Part shown: piece by piece, positions 9,530-17,877 of the stretch | How positions within the stretch are numbered: the stretch's first letter is position 1 | Layout of the letters: every line of letters starts with the position of its first letter | DNA from: Pirellulaceae bacterium | GTDB taxonomy: Bacteria > Planctomycetota > Planctomycetia > Pirellulales > Pirellulaceae | NCBI GenBank assembly: GCA_019636375.1 | Contig: JAHBXS010000002.1 | Coordinates: 895,621-959,620, forward strand | Reading direction: 5' to 3' | DNA length: 64,000 nt | Program-made: the position numbers and the translations under genes | The notes under the pieces: model-generated | Told to the model about the DNA's origin: nothing | The model's database searches: none | The model's input: only the letters and a program-made list of their open reading frames with translations

Positions 9530-10774
9530 ATGAACATTCTGCTGTTTGAAGATACTCAAATCGATCATTTGTATCCGTTGACCACTAGTCGGCCTGGATT
9601 CGCGCTCAATGTCGGTGGTTTTCGACTGTACGATCTGTTGAGTGACTGGGACGCGCAAATCACGGGATTCGTCCGTCCGTTTTTGCGTGAATTGGTCAAA
9701 CTCGATTATTCTTTTGCCAAACCACGCTTGGCGCGAAACGAGTGGACGCTGCTCGTGAATGCCCGCTTGGTGCCCTCGCTGGAAAATTGCTCTCAACTTC
9801 GGCAACTGGCCAACACGAGGGAAGCCGTTGTCGTTCGGCACGGAGATCGAGTTCTGGCCGGATTTGTCCCGACCGCTGCACTTGAGCGATTGTCCCTTGA
9901 TTGCGGCCTTGAAGAATTCCAAAAGACCCTGGAACTGTGCCTCGCGACGGTCTCACAAGTCAGTCTGCCGCTACCAACATTGGAGTTCCCGCATGATCTT
10001 GTTCGGCACCACATGGCGAACATCAACGCGAACTTACAGGAGCGGATTCGACAAGGCTCCTATCGAGAAATTTCCGAAGGTGTTTTTGCCGCCGAGGGGG
10101 CTCGCATCAGCGACTTTGTTGTGACCAATTCGCGGAATGGCCCAATCATTATTGAAAGCAATACGGTCATCGGCCCGTTTTGTTTTCTGCGAGGGCCGGT
10201 CTATGTCGGCGCTAATTCGCGAGTCAACGAACATGCCTCCCTAAAAGACGGAGTGTATATTGGCCATACCGCCAAGATCGGCGGCGAGGTAGAGGGTTCG
10301 GTGATTGAATGCTTTTCCAACAAACAACATCACGGATTCTTAGGTCACAGCTACCTCGGCAGTTGGATCAATCTCGGTGCGGGAACCTGCAACTCCGACT
10401 TGAAGAATACTTATGGTGAGGTCAAGATGGACTACCTCAACCAGAAAATCGCAACGGGGATGCAGTTCGTTGGTTGCTTCATTGGCGACTATGCCAAAAC
10501 AGCGATCAACACGAGTATCTTTACCGGCAAGACGATTGGCGTTTGCAGTATGGTTTACGGATTTGTGACGACCAACGTCCCGAGTTTTGTAAACTACGCC
10601 CGCTCGTTTGGCCAAATCACCGAGTCTCCCCCCGCCGTCATGGAAGCGACTCAATTGCGGATGTTCAGTCGTCGCGATGTTCAGCAGCGACCGGTTGACA
10701 TTCAGCTCCTCGCCGACATGTACAACCTCACTCGCCGCGAGCGACAAATGTCAGAGGAACCTTTGAGTCTGTAG
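9530..10774 (+). CDS. GlmU-like putative sugar nucleotidyltransferase / left-handed beta-helix acetyltransferase
   Basis: 414 residues. The N-terminal half (MNILLFEDTQIDHLYPLTTS) resembles the divergent nucleotidyltransferase half of the alternative bacterial GlmU family and lacks a canonical GGxGTRM loop. From about residue 200 the protein is a left-handed beta-helix with hexapeptide repeats (IIIESNTVIGPFCFLRGPVY ... VNEHASLKDGVYIGHTAKIG), with HHGFLGHSYLGSWINLGAGT resembling the acetyl-CoA/substrate loop of GlmU. By family it would act in UDP-GlcNAc or related nucleotide-sugar supply in the cytoplasm. No clear ribosome site precedes the ATG. Confidence 0.85.
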   Translation: MNILLFEDTQIDHLYPLTTSRPGFALNVGGFRLYDLLSDWDAQITGFVRPFLRELVKLDYSFAKPRLARNEWTLLVNARLVPSLENCSQLRQLANTREAVVVRHGDRVLAGFVPTAALERLSLDCGLEEFQKTLELCLATVSQVSLPLPTLEFPHDLVRHHMANINANLQERIRQGSYREISEGVFAAEGARISDFVVTNSRNGPIIIESNTVIGPFCFLRGPVYVGANSRVNEHASLKDGVYIGHTAKIGGEVEGSVIECFSNKQHHGFLGHSYLGSWINLGAGTCNSDLKNTYGEVKMDYLNQKIATGMQFVGCFIGDYAKTAINTSIFTGKTIGVCSMVYGFVTTNVPSFVNYARSFGQITESPPAVMEATQLRMFSRRDVQQRPVDIQLLADMYNLTRRERQMSEEPLSL

Positions 10775-10808
10775 GATTGTTCTTGGGTTAGTTGGATTAG
10801 ATGAATTT

Positions 10809-11162
10809 ATGAGACCCTATATTTTCACGATCGTGCTGCTGACATGCAGCAACATCTTCATGACTTTTGCATGGTACGCTCACCTGAAGAATATGCCGGG
10901 GAGGGTGTGGTACGTCGCGGCATTGGTCAGTTGGGGAGTGGCCCTGTTTGAATACCTCTTGCAAGTCCCCGCCAATCGCATCGGTCACGAGGTGATGAAC
11001 GTGGGACAACTCAAGATCCTGCAAGAGGTCTTGGCACTGACCGTTTTTGTGCCCTTCTCGTATTTGTACCTACGAGAACGCCTGACGCTCGACTACTTGT
11101 GGGCCGGTCTTTGCTTATTGGGAGCGGCGTACTTTATTTTCCGCCGCCAATGGGAAAGCTAA
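10809..11162 (+). CDS. DMT family / DUF486 small membrane protein
   Basis: 117 residues with four predicted membrane helices, matching the DUF486 group of the drug/metabolite transporter superfamily: MRPYIFTIVLLTCSNIFMTF at the N-terminus, the central motif LLQVPANRIG, and VPFSYLYLRERLTLDYLWAG near the C-terminus. It lies 34 bp after the GlmU-like gene and overlaps the convergent rplX stop by 4 bp. Substrate unknown. Confidence 0.88.
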   Translation: MRPYIFTIVLLTCSNIFMTFAWYAHLKNMPGRVWYVAALVSWGVALFEYLLQVPANRIGHEVMNVGQLKILQEVLALTVFVPFSYLYLRERLTLDYLWAGLCLLGAAYFIFRRQWES

Positions 11163-11509
11163 GCTTGTTTCGCGTATGCCTTTTTCGGCTGAGAAACAAC
11201 ACCCAAGGAAGTGTTGCTGGTTTTGGCAAAACGCTCTTTTGAGCCATCCTCAAGATAACGGTAGCCAACGCGAGTCGGTTTGTTGGTCTTCGGACAAACC
11301 ACCATCAACTTGGAAGCGTCGATGGGCATTTCTTTGTGCAAACGGCCACCTTGGGGATTTCGCTGGCTAGGTCGCACGTGCTTGTAGACTTTGTTGACCC
11401 CTTCGACCAAAACACGACCACTGCTTTGATCAACTGAAATGACTTTTCCACGAACTCCGGCATCACGACCACGGAGCACAACAACAGTATCGCCTTTGTG
11501 AATTTTCAT
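11159..11509 (-). CDS. rplX: 50S ribosomal protein L24
   Basis: 116 residues. The KOW motif (MKIHKGDTVVVLRGRDAGVR, GKVISV) and the downstream VEGVNKVYKHVRPSQRNPQG match bacterial uL24, an early assembly protein of the large subunit. AGGAAAG precedes the ATG by about 9 nt. The gene is usually inside the S10/spc operon, but here no other ribosomal gene is nearby and it converges on the DMT gene with a 4-bp overlap. Whether a second copy exists elsewhere cannot be told from this window. Confidence 0.95.
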   Translation of the reverse strand: MKIHKGDTVVVLRGRDAGVRGKVISVDQSSGRVLVEGVNKVYKHVRPSQRNPQGGRLHKEMPIDASKLMVVCPKTNKPTRVGYRYLEDGSKERFAKTSNTSLGVVSQPKKAYAKQA

Positions 11510-11807
11510 CGTTCAATCTTTCCTGACGGGTGCCAGTCTTACAATTTTTCAGAATAGTAACTAATCACGGACTTTTTCGGGGAAGCCCCGTCGATCAACT
11601 ACATCGATCTTCCCCAGTGGCGAACTTGATCCGCCTCGGTTTTTTGTCCAATTGGAACCCAAAATCTTCCCGAAAAAGGGTAAACTTGTCAAGCCGCAAC
11701 CTAAAAATCGCGGCATTTTGGCCGTTTGGAGAATTCTGGCCGTATCAAACCGGGCAGTTCGGATCGCGGAAATACCCATCAAATCTTAAATCGAATCTCA
11801 AATCCAA

Positions 11808-12335
11808 ATGAATTTTGAACCCGAATCCCGCCCCCAACCCGACGAGTACGCCCCATTTTACGGCACCTATGTGGACCTTGTTCCTGAGGGTGAGTGCCTG
11901 CACTTGCTTCGAACCCAAATCGCCGATTTGCGGCAGTTGTTGCAGGTTGTTGAGGAACCGGCTGCCAGCGTTTGCCACCCTCCGTACACTTGGACTCTTA
12001 AACAAGTCATCGGTCATCTGATCGACACCGAGCGAATTTTTGCCGACCGCCTACATCGCTTTGCGACGGGGGAGCAACAGGCTCAACCCGGCATGGACCA
12101 AGACGCCTATGTCGCCGGGATGGACTACGAGCGCCCCACACTCGCGGGGTTGCTGGACGAATTGGAGCACCTTCGAAAGGCGAACATCCTGCTCATCGAC
12201 CGTCTCTCCTCCGAAGCCTGGAATCGCCGCGGGATCGCTTCCGGGCATTCGGTTAGCGTGAGAGCCCTTGTCTGGATGTTGGTCGGGCACATTATTCACC
12301 ATTCGCAAATCATCCATCAACGCTTGGGAAATTAA
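11808..12335 (+). CDS. DinB family protein
   Basis: 175 residues of the DinB/YfiT-like four-helix bundle. The likely metal-binding histidines are in QVIGHLIDTERIFADRLHRF and at the C-terminus (LVGHIIHHSQIIHQRLGN). Related proteins are thiol-dependent metalloenzymes or damage-inducible proteins of unknown activity. The gene is monocistronic and converges on the Tad cluster terminator. Confidence 0.88.
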   Translation: MNFEPESRPQPDEYAPFYGTYVDLVPEGECLHLLRTQIADLRQLLQVVEEPAASVCHPPYTWTLKQVIGHLIDTERIFADRLHRFATGEQQAQPGMDQDAYVAGMDYERPTLAGLLDELEHLRKANILLIDRLSSEAWNRRGIASGHSVSVRALVWMLVGHIIHHSQIIHQRLGN

Positions 12336-12407
12336 TGAGGCGGTTCGAGGCAACATCGCGAGTGTTTTTACGAGCCCGTTGCCCTCGACAACTATTGTCT
12401 TGAAACG

Positions 12408-12437
12408 AAAAAAGGGGCGACAGTTTCCTGCCGCCCC
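12408..12437 (-). terminator. Rho-independent terminator of the Tad cluster
   Basis: On the minus strand a 10-bp stem (GGGGCGGCAG with CTGTCGCCCC, one G-U pair) closes a GAAA tetraloop and is followed directly by six T residues. It lies 27 bp after the TadG stop. Confidence 0.9.
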
Positions 12438-12463
12438 CGAAAGTTCCCCTATTGAGCCAACGC

Positions 12464-14344
12464 TTATTCGTCCGGCATCAATCGTGCTGGCGGGACGAAC
12501 GACGCAATTCGATGGAATGCCTCGATCACGTCTTCCTCCATCTCCTCGACTGACGTACCCGCAGGCACATCGATGTAGATGCCACGTCCCAAAAAGGCAA
12601 TCGCCCGCATCAAGTCACGGTCGGCATCAGCCCCCACAGACATCGTGTGGATGGTGTAGCCGGCATCAACACACTCTTTGGCCTTTTTGAGCACATGTCG
12701 AAACTGGGAATTGCTGGTCGTATAATCCGCTTGCCCATCCCCGTCATAGTCGAATAAGACGTTCCAATTCCAATTTCCAGGGAGGGTTCCATTTTCTCCA
12801 GAATCCATCGTATTGGATTGCCCGTCAGTCATCAACAAAATGGTCGGTCGAGCACCTGGACGCCCATGATTATCCAGTAGACCCTTGGCCGACTTGATCC
12901 CCCCACCGATGTTCGTGGCATAGAAATAATGCCCCGCTTGCTTGTGGTGAATCAAATCGCGAATCGCTTGATAATCATTGGTAATCGGCTTGTTCGAGAT
13001 ATTCACATATGGCATCCCTGGAGTGTTCAGGACTTGCTCGATCCGGTGATTCGTGTCGTAGCTCACAAAGCCAACATAATCGTTGAAGCTCAATTCCTCC
13101 AAGAAGTTGCACAACATTTTTTGCCCCTGTTTGACCGAGTGAAACGGATAGTGCCGTGTCCGCCAAAAATCTGGTGTCCGATCGTAAGACGCTTCAAACC
13201 GAAGCTGGTAATGCAAAACCGTCATCACACCGAACTTGCATCGGAAACCGTGCTCGGCAATCTTCGGATCGAAGTAGCCACCCGATGATGTTCGGCGAAC
13301 CATGTCAAAGTAATTCCCCCAACTCCCCGATGGCCAAGGATACGGAACATTCGTGAGCCCCAATCCCCGAGCGAGATGCGAGTTATTGAAGAAATCGAAA
13401 GTCTCAGATGTAGAACTGCGACGAATTTGGACACTGTTAATCGGACGCCCGGCATTGGAGCCTGTTCCGGACCAAGTACCCGATTGGGCCGTTGTGCTAA
13501 AGGTTTGAGTATTACCATTATTGAAGGTCAAGATAACCCGGTTCAAGTTGCTGTGCCCGTTCACAAACACAGATGTGTTTTGCCAGCGAACATTCACATT
13601 TGGCCCCCAAGTAGCGCTGGGGATCGTCACCCAAGTGGGCTCCCATTGCAGGTTACCCCAAGTCGGATTCCCCAAATCGTCCCAAACTAGGCCTAGGTTG
13701 TGAACAATTTGATTATGTGGCAAGGTAGTCGTTGCCTCCGAGGCAAAGTAACTATCGAAGTTCATCGAACGCGAGAAGTCGATCACGCACGCAATGTCGC
13801 GTGATTCCACGAATGCAGCAGCCGTGGTTCGTAACGTCTGTGAGCCTTTTCCCAAAGCTGCGGCAAATGGGAGACTGACCATTCCATCAGGCTGCGATTG
13901 GTCCTCGTTATCGCGGCGAGCGGTAACACGAACGACATTGGCAACCGGAACATTCCAGTCCGTTTCAAAGGCTTGCGTAGCAGGATTAAAGGCGCGACGC
14001 CCAAACTCAACGTCCTGAACGGGATCGACATAAACGCCGTTCAATTGAGCTACTTCAGCAGCTTTCAAACGTGCTTGCTGCTGAGCATACTGAACAACGT
14101 TGGTAACATCTGGACCAGCCGTTTCAACTGCTGCCGTGATTTCCATCGCGGCAGCCAATGCGGCGGCATCGACCGCATTTTGCATTTCTTGTTTGACCAT
14201 CACCAGGCGGCTGTAATCCACACTGATGGCGGCAAAGGCTAAGACAATACCCATCGCGACCAACGCCAGGACAACAAATATCCCGCGGCGAGAATGAGTG
14301 GCAGACTTTTCGTCACGCTGCCCCGTGAGGTGAGTTTGATCCAT
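12464..14344 (-). CDS. TadG-like pilus assembly protein with von Willebrand factor A domain
   Basis: 626 residues. The N-terminus carries a membrane anchor of the TadG/TadE_N type (RGIFVVLALVAMGIVLAFAA, then ISVDYSRLVMVKQEMQNAVD AAAL). A VWA domain follows with a MIDAS start (IDFSRS, residues about 190) and ILLMTDGQSN later. A Trp/Asn-rich insert sits between the MIDAS first motif and the rest. In tight-adherence systems TadG associates with the cell envelope and pilus. It is the last gene of a three-gene unit with two TadE-type genes; the secretion ATPase and platform genes are not in the window. Confidence 0.88.
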   Translation of the reverse strand: MDQTHLTGQRDEKSATHSRRGIFVVLALVAMGIVLAFAAISVDYSRLVMVKQEMQNAVDAAALAAAMEITAAVETAGPDVTNVVQYAQQQARLKAAEVAQLNGVYVDPVQDVEFGRRAFNPATQAFETDWNVPVANVVRVTARRDNEDQSQPDGMVSLPFAAALGKGSQTLRTTAAAFVESRDIACVIDFSRSMNFDSYFASEATTTLPHNQIVHNLGLVWDDLGNPTWGNLQWEPTWVTIPSATWGPNVNVRWQNTSVFVNGHSNLNRVILTFNNGNTQTFSTTAQSGTWSGTGSNAGRPINSVQIRRSSTSETFDFFNNSHLARGLGLTNVPYPWPSGSWGNYFDMVRRTSSGGYFDPKIAEHGFRCKFGVMTVLHYQLRFEASYDRTPDFWRTRHYPFHSVKQGQKMLCNFLEELSFNDYVGFVSYDTNHRIEQVLNTPGMPYVNISNKPITNDYQAIRDLIHHKQAGHYFYATNIGGGIKSAKGLLDNHGRPGARPTILLMTDGQSNTMDSGENGTLPGNWNWNVLFDYDGDGQADYTTSNSQFRHVLKKAKECVDAGYTIHTMSVGADADRDLMRAIAFLGRGIYIDVPAGTSVEEMEEDVIEAFHRIASFVPPARLMPDE

Positions 14345-14401
14345 CGATCAGCTCCTGAATAAAAACAAACTGTGGGTCTTGGGGGAACTAACTAAAAAGC
14401 T

Positions 14402-14929
14402 CTAATCGGACATACTGGCGACTCGGCCTCGACGCATCACAATTGAACTTGTGATGTCTCGATCCGCGAGCATCCGCAACGGATAAGAACTGATTTGGTT
14501 GTACGGTACGGTAACTTCGAGGCGAAATAACTTTTGATAATTTGACGGATGATCGAGATCGAACGGTTGACCCAAACTGTTTCCCTCAGCGTGGACAATT
14601 TGAACCGAGATCGCATTTTGGGGAACTCCAGAAGCCATCAACAGTCGCTTGACATCCTGTTCAATTTTTTGGTTGGGGGTCATTCCTGCTGGAACAAAAT
14701 CTTTGAAGTCCATACAGGCCAACCGACCTGCTTCTCGAACAGCAGCAGTCAGGGTTGTCGAGGCGGTTAAGCCTTGTCCTAGCTCGGCGACTCCCAAAAA
14801 CATCAGTACGGCAATCGGCAGAACCAACGCACACTCAACAGCCGCCGCTCCCCTCCGACCTGATCGGGAAAATCGCCGGCCCTGTGCGAGCTGTCGAAAA
14901 CTTGATTTCTTACTTCGATGATTAAACAT
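14402..14929 (-). CDS. TadE-like pseudopilin
   Basis: About 175 residues from the ATG at 14929 (MFNHRSKKSS); the frame continues 18 codons upstream and would overlap the preceding gene. A basic N-terminus leads into the TadE signature GAAAVECALVLPIAVLMFLG, a single helix with a glutamate at the +5-type position. The remainder is a periplasmic domain. Middle gene of the TadE-TadE-TadG unit. Confidence 0.87.
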   Translation of the reverse strand: MFNHRSKKSSFRQLAQGRRFSRSGRRGAAAVECALVLPIAVLMFLGVAELGQGLTASTTLTAAVREAGRLACMDFKDFVPAGMTPNQKIEQDVKRLLMASGVPQNAISVQIVHAEGNSLGQPFDLDHPSNYQKLFRLEVTVPYNQISSYPLRMLADRDITSSIVMRRGRVASMSD

Positions 14930-14954
14930 TTGCGTGATTCTTTCGTCTATTAAG

Positions 14955-15479
14955 CTATTCTTTTCGCAAAATCGACAAACCAACTAACTGTGAATTCTGC
15001 GACCAAGCTGGAGGGAATATAGCCACCTCTCCATAAACCACTCTCAGTTCTACGGCGAACATCTGACGCGACTCGGCGTTTGTCAACTCTATGTTTGGCA
15101 AGGACTGAATGTTCACTTGGCCGCTGGGTGGGCTCGGTCCGTCAAACACTGACGCATCTTTGATCGAGACAATTGGGTTCACGTTTGGGAAGATCGTGGT
15201 CATTCTCTGAGCAATGAAGGCTTGAACTTCGGCCGTCGACACATCGTCGATACTCCCCATCCGAGCTGCTTCTTTTGCCGCAGATGTCAACGCCGCTTTG
15301 ACCATCAATAGATGCCCAAACTCGATCAGCGAAAACAAAAACAACAAAAAGATCGGGAACATCACCGCGACTTCGACGGTCACGGCACCATCGCGACTTT
15401 CGCAACGTCGAGAACGAGCCGAAGCCGCAAGGTGGCTTTTTCGCCATCGAGTAAATCGTGAAAATCGAAAGGTTTTCAT
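14955..15479 (-). CDS. TadE-like pseudopilin
   Basis: 174 residues. A very basic N-terminus (MKTFRFSRFTRWRKSHLAAS) precedes the TadE helix DGAVTVEVAVMFPIFLLFLF with the conserved Val-Glu pair, followed by KAALTSAAKEAARMGSID, the typical start of the TadE periplasmic part. First gene of the unit; the 25-bp gap to the next gene suggests co-transcription. Confidence 0.88.
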   Translation of the reverse strand: MKTFRFSRFTRWRKSHLAASARSRRCESRDGAVTVEVAVMFPIFLLFLFSLIEFGHLLMVKAALTSAAKEAARMGSIDDVSTAEVQAFIAQRMTTIFPNVNPIVSIKDASVFDGPSPPSGQVNIQSLPNIELTNAESRQMFAVELRVVYGEVAIFPPAWSQNSQLVGLSILRKE

Positions 15480-15701
15480 GGAAAATCAATTTGGTAATCA
15501 AAGAAGTCAGAACTTACTGATGAAAGCCTAGTATTCATGTGTTCTGTAAAGGAAAAAAAATCCGCAAACGAACACTTTGAAAAAATTTGCGTTTAATCTG
15601 TGACGATTGAGCCAATCATGGCAATAATGAGGGATGGAAGACTGGTCCACTGGTCATCCTCGTCACATATTGAACCGATTTTGCCTGCCGGAACCAGAAA
15701 A

Positions 15702-16496
15702 ATGTTTCACCGAATGCTTCTAAACGATTGCGGTCTCATCGGTGTGGCCCTCGTTTTTTCCGCGATTCCCCAAAATACGGCCCTTAACCCACCCCAGGAC
15801 CAGGCGATCACGTCAAGTCAAGAATCTGATCGAGCGGCTGATTCACTTCCCGAAACTTCCCCCACCCCCTCCGTGGAGGAACGCCTCACGCGCCTCGAAT
15901 CACGTATCGATGCCCTCGAACGAATCGTCTTTGCGACCGCCAAAATCAGCGCGATGGAAGCCGAACGACGCGTGCAAGAAGCCGAAGCCCAACGACGCGA
16001 AAGCCGCCAACTATTCCTCAAAGGCATTATCGCCGAAGGCCGCTATCGCCAAGACGAATTCATGGTCGAACTCCTCCGCCGCGAACGCGACTTCCTTCTC
16101 GACACCGCCCGCCAACGAAAGAACGTGATGGAAATGGAGTTGCTCCAAGCGGAAAATAACCTCCGCATCGCCGAAGACCAACTGATCTTCTTGCAAACCC
16201 TTGGCAATCGCGGGTTCTCCACCATCGATCAAGTCCGCGAGACCGAACGTTACGTCATCGAATCCAAAGCCCGCCTGGCCCTCGCCAAAGAAAAACTCCA
16301 AGCCGCCGAAGAACTCGACGCCATCACCAACAACCGCCCCCCTCCCCCACCCCACACCAACGCCCCCTCAAAAGCAGGCGAAAACAACAAAAAACCCGCC
16401 CCCGAAAAAACTCAAGAACTCTCCGACAAAGATCAGACGGGCGGCAATGATCAGACGGGCGATGAAGAGCAGTCACGCGATAAAGAGCAGTTGTAA
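15702..16496 (+). CDS. Exported coiled-coil hypothetical protein with acidic repeat tail
   Basis: About 264 residues from ATG 15702 (MFHRMLLNDCGLIGVALVFS), which gives a signal-peptide-like start; GTG 15600 is the longest alternative. Residues about 60-200 form a long coiled coil rich in Glu/Arg/Ala. The C-terminus has a Pro-rich segment and then short repeats of the type DQTGG-DQTGD-EEQSR-DKEQL. The coding tail continues as recognisable DNA after the stop, broken up by an inserted palindromic repeat. Function unknown. Confidence 0.75.
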   Translation: MFHRMLLNDCGLIGVALVFSAIPQNTALNPPQDQAITSSQESDRAADSLPETSPTPSVEERLTRLESRIDALERIVFATAKISAMEAERRVQEAEAQRRESRQLFLKGIIAEGRYRQDEFMVELLRRERDFLLDTARQRKNVMEMELLQAENNLRIAEDQLIFLQTLGNRGFSTIDQVRETERYVIESKARLALAKEKLQAAEELDAITNNRPPPPPHTNAPSKAGENNKKPAPEKTQELSDKDQTGGNDQTGDEEQSRDKEQL

Positions 16497-16504
16497 CCGT
16501 TCAC

Positions 16505-16912
16505 GAAAGGTAGGGTGCATGCAGCAAGTCGCCTGACAAAACAAGCTGAATCAGGCTAATGGCTTTCCATCACAGATGAGCTCCCGACCTTTATCCAAAC
16601 GACTTGCGGAATGCGCCAACCCCCAAGTTGGCCATCAATTCCTGTCACAATCACCTGAACGGTTACAAGCAAGCGATCGATAAAGAGCAGGTGGGCGATA
16701 AGGAACAAGAAAGGTAGGGTGCATGCAGCAAGTCGCCTGATAAAACAAGCTGAATCAGGCTAATGGCTTTCTATCACAAATGAGCTCCCGAACTTTATCC
16801 GAACGACTTGCGGAATGCACCAACCCCCAAGTTGGCCTTCAATTCCTGTCACAATCACCTGAACGGTTACAAGCAAGCGATCGATAAAGAGCAGGTGGGC
16901 GATAGGGAACAA
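16505..16912. repeat. 204-bp tandem duplication carrying a palindromic element
   Basis: Two adjacent copies (16505-16708 and 16709-16912) are about 95 percent identical by eye. Each begins with an element whose ends are inverted: GGTAGGGTGCATGCAGCAAG at the left and, about 90 bp on, the near-complement of it (CGACTTGCGGAATGC.CCAAC). Each ends with DNA that, in one frame, encodes the same DKEQVGDKEQ-type repeat as the tail of the gene upstream. After the second copy this frame ends EQASDIEP-stop, which looks like the former C-terminus of that gene. Confidence 0.85.
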
Positions 16913-17041
16913 GCGAGCGATATTGAGCCGTAAAGTGGCACGGGACCAAAAATAGCACTGGCCCGAAAGAACGATTAACCGTGTGCCGCAAAAAAAAGGG
17001 GCAAGGCAATAACGTCTCCCATTATCACCTCACCCCCCAAA

Positions 17042-17115
<74 letters not shown>

Positions 17116-17860
17116 AAAAAAATTGACTGGCTATGCGTTTTGACACGTTTATCGGTTTTTCAAGCCGATTCCAAAAGCACAACCATTTCGCCTCGACACC
17201 CAGCTCGACAACCGAACAGCACTCAGCCCCAAAAATCCCGGTAACAAACGTCAAGGAATTTTTGCTCGGGCTTTGTCAATGCTCAATTTTGGGGTAGCGG
17301 AACTCGTCAAGAGTTTCGAATAAATCGCAAAAATGCCGAAAGTCTTGACGACTTCCGCTACGGCGGACCTGCATTTTAAGCCTTGGCAAAGCACTGGGTG
17401 GCCCAAGTCTTGCTTTGTGCCGGCTTGAGATCGCGTGGCGTTGTGGCGACTCGTATTTTACACCCGCAACGACTTCTCGCAAGATAAAGACAACGCCGAG
17501 GGCTCCCAGGTTCTCGCTGGGCCAAGGGCTCCCAGGTTCTCGCTGGAAGGGTGGGCAACGAGGTGCCACTCACGGCAGAGCCTGCAAATCGCAACCCGAA
17601 GTGTCAACGAGGGCCGGTGAAAATTCCCTCGCTAACGCCACGGGATACGATTTCTTCCAGTCCGAATTCTCGCTGTCTCGCCAGTCGAGCGGGTGTCTCA
17701 AACCCCGCAATCCCTTTGGGAAAGTCCGACTTAATAGCTTCGCATTCCTGGAGAAGAGCAAGAAACGTAAATATCCGCCGGGTGAACCGGTGGCATTAGA
17801 GCCCTGGCGCAATCCGGTTGTAGCGAGAAACGTAATGATCACTTGAACAAGTCAGGTGCA
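17116..17860. other. Gene-free gap made of repeat elements between the tRNA and hsdR
   Basis: About 745 bp with no credible gene. It holds the GTAGCGG palindrome (17294-17361), a 20-bp direct repeat of GGGCTCCCAGGTTCTCGCTG (starting near 17500 and 17525), a segment at 17586-17635 that recurs inverted at 56743-56794, and a copy of the two-hairpin repeat (17751-17877). Short open frames here are built from these repeats. Confidence 0.7.
17294..17361. repeat. Palindromic GTAGCGG element
   Basis: A 68-bp imperfect palindrome: GTAGCGGAACTCGTCAAGAG at the left is complementary to the right end (CTTGACGACTTCCGCTAC). A closely similar copy in inverted orientation lies at 62056-62114 and another at 58277-58354. 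Copies occur only between genes. Confidence 0.8.
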
Positions 17861-17877
17861 TTAATCCGGACGGTCTC
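17751..17877. repeat. Two-hairpin interspersed repeat, copy 1
   Basis: Contains AAACGTAAATAT then stem CCGCCGG-gtgaa-CCGGTGG then GCATTA, and about 45 bp on stem CACTTGA-acaag-TCAGGTG then GCATTA. Both stems contain a wobble pair compared with copy 2 at 58092-58216, so pairing is kept although bases changed. The last few bases overlap the 3' end of hsdR. Confidence 0.8.
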
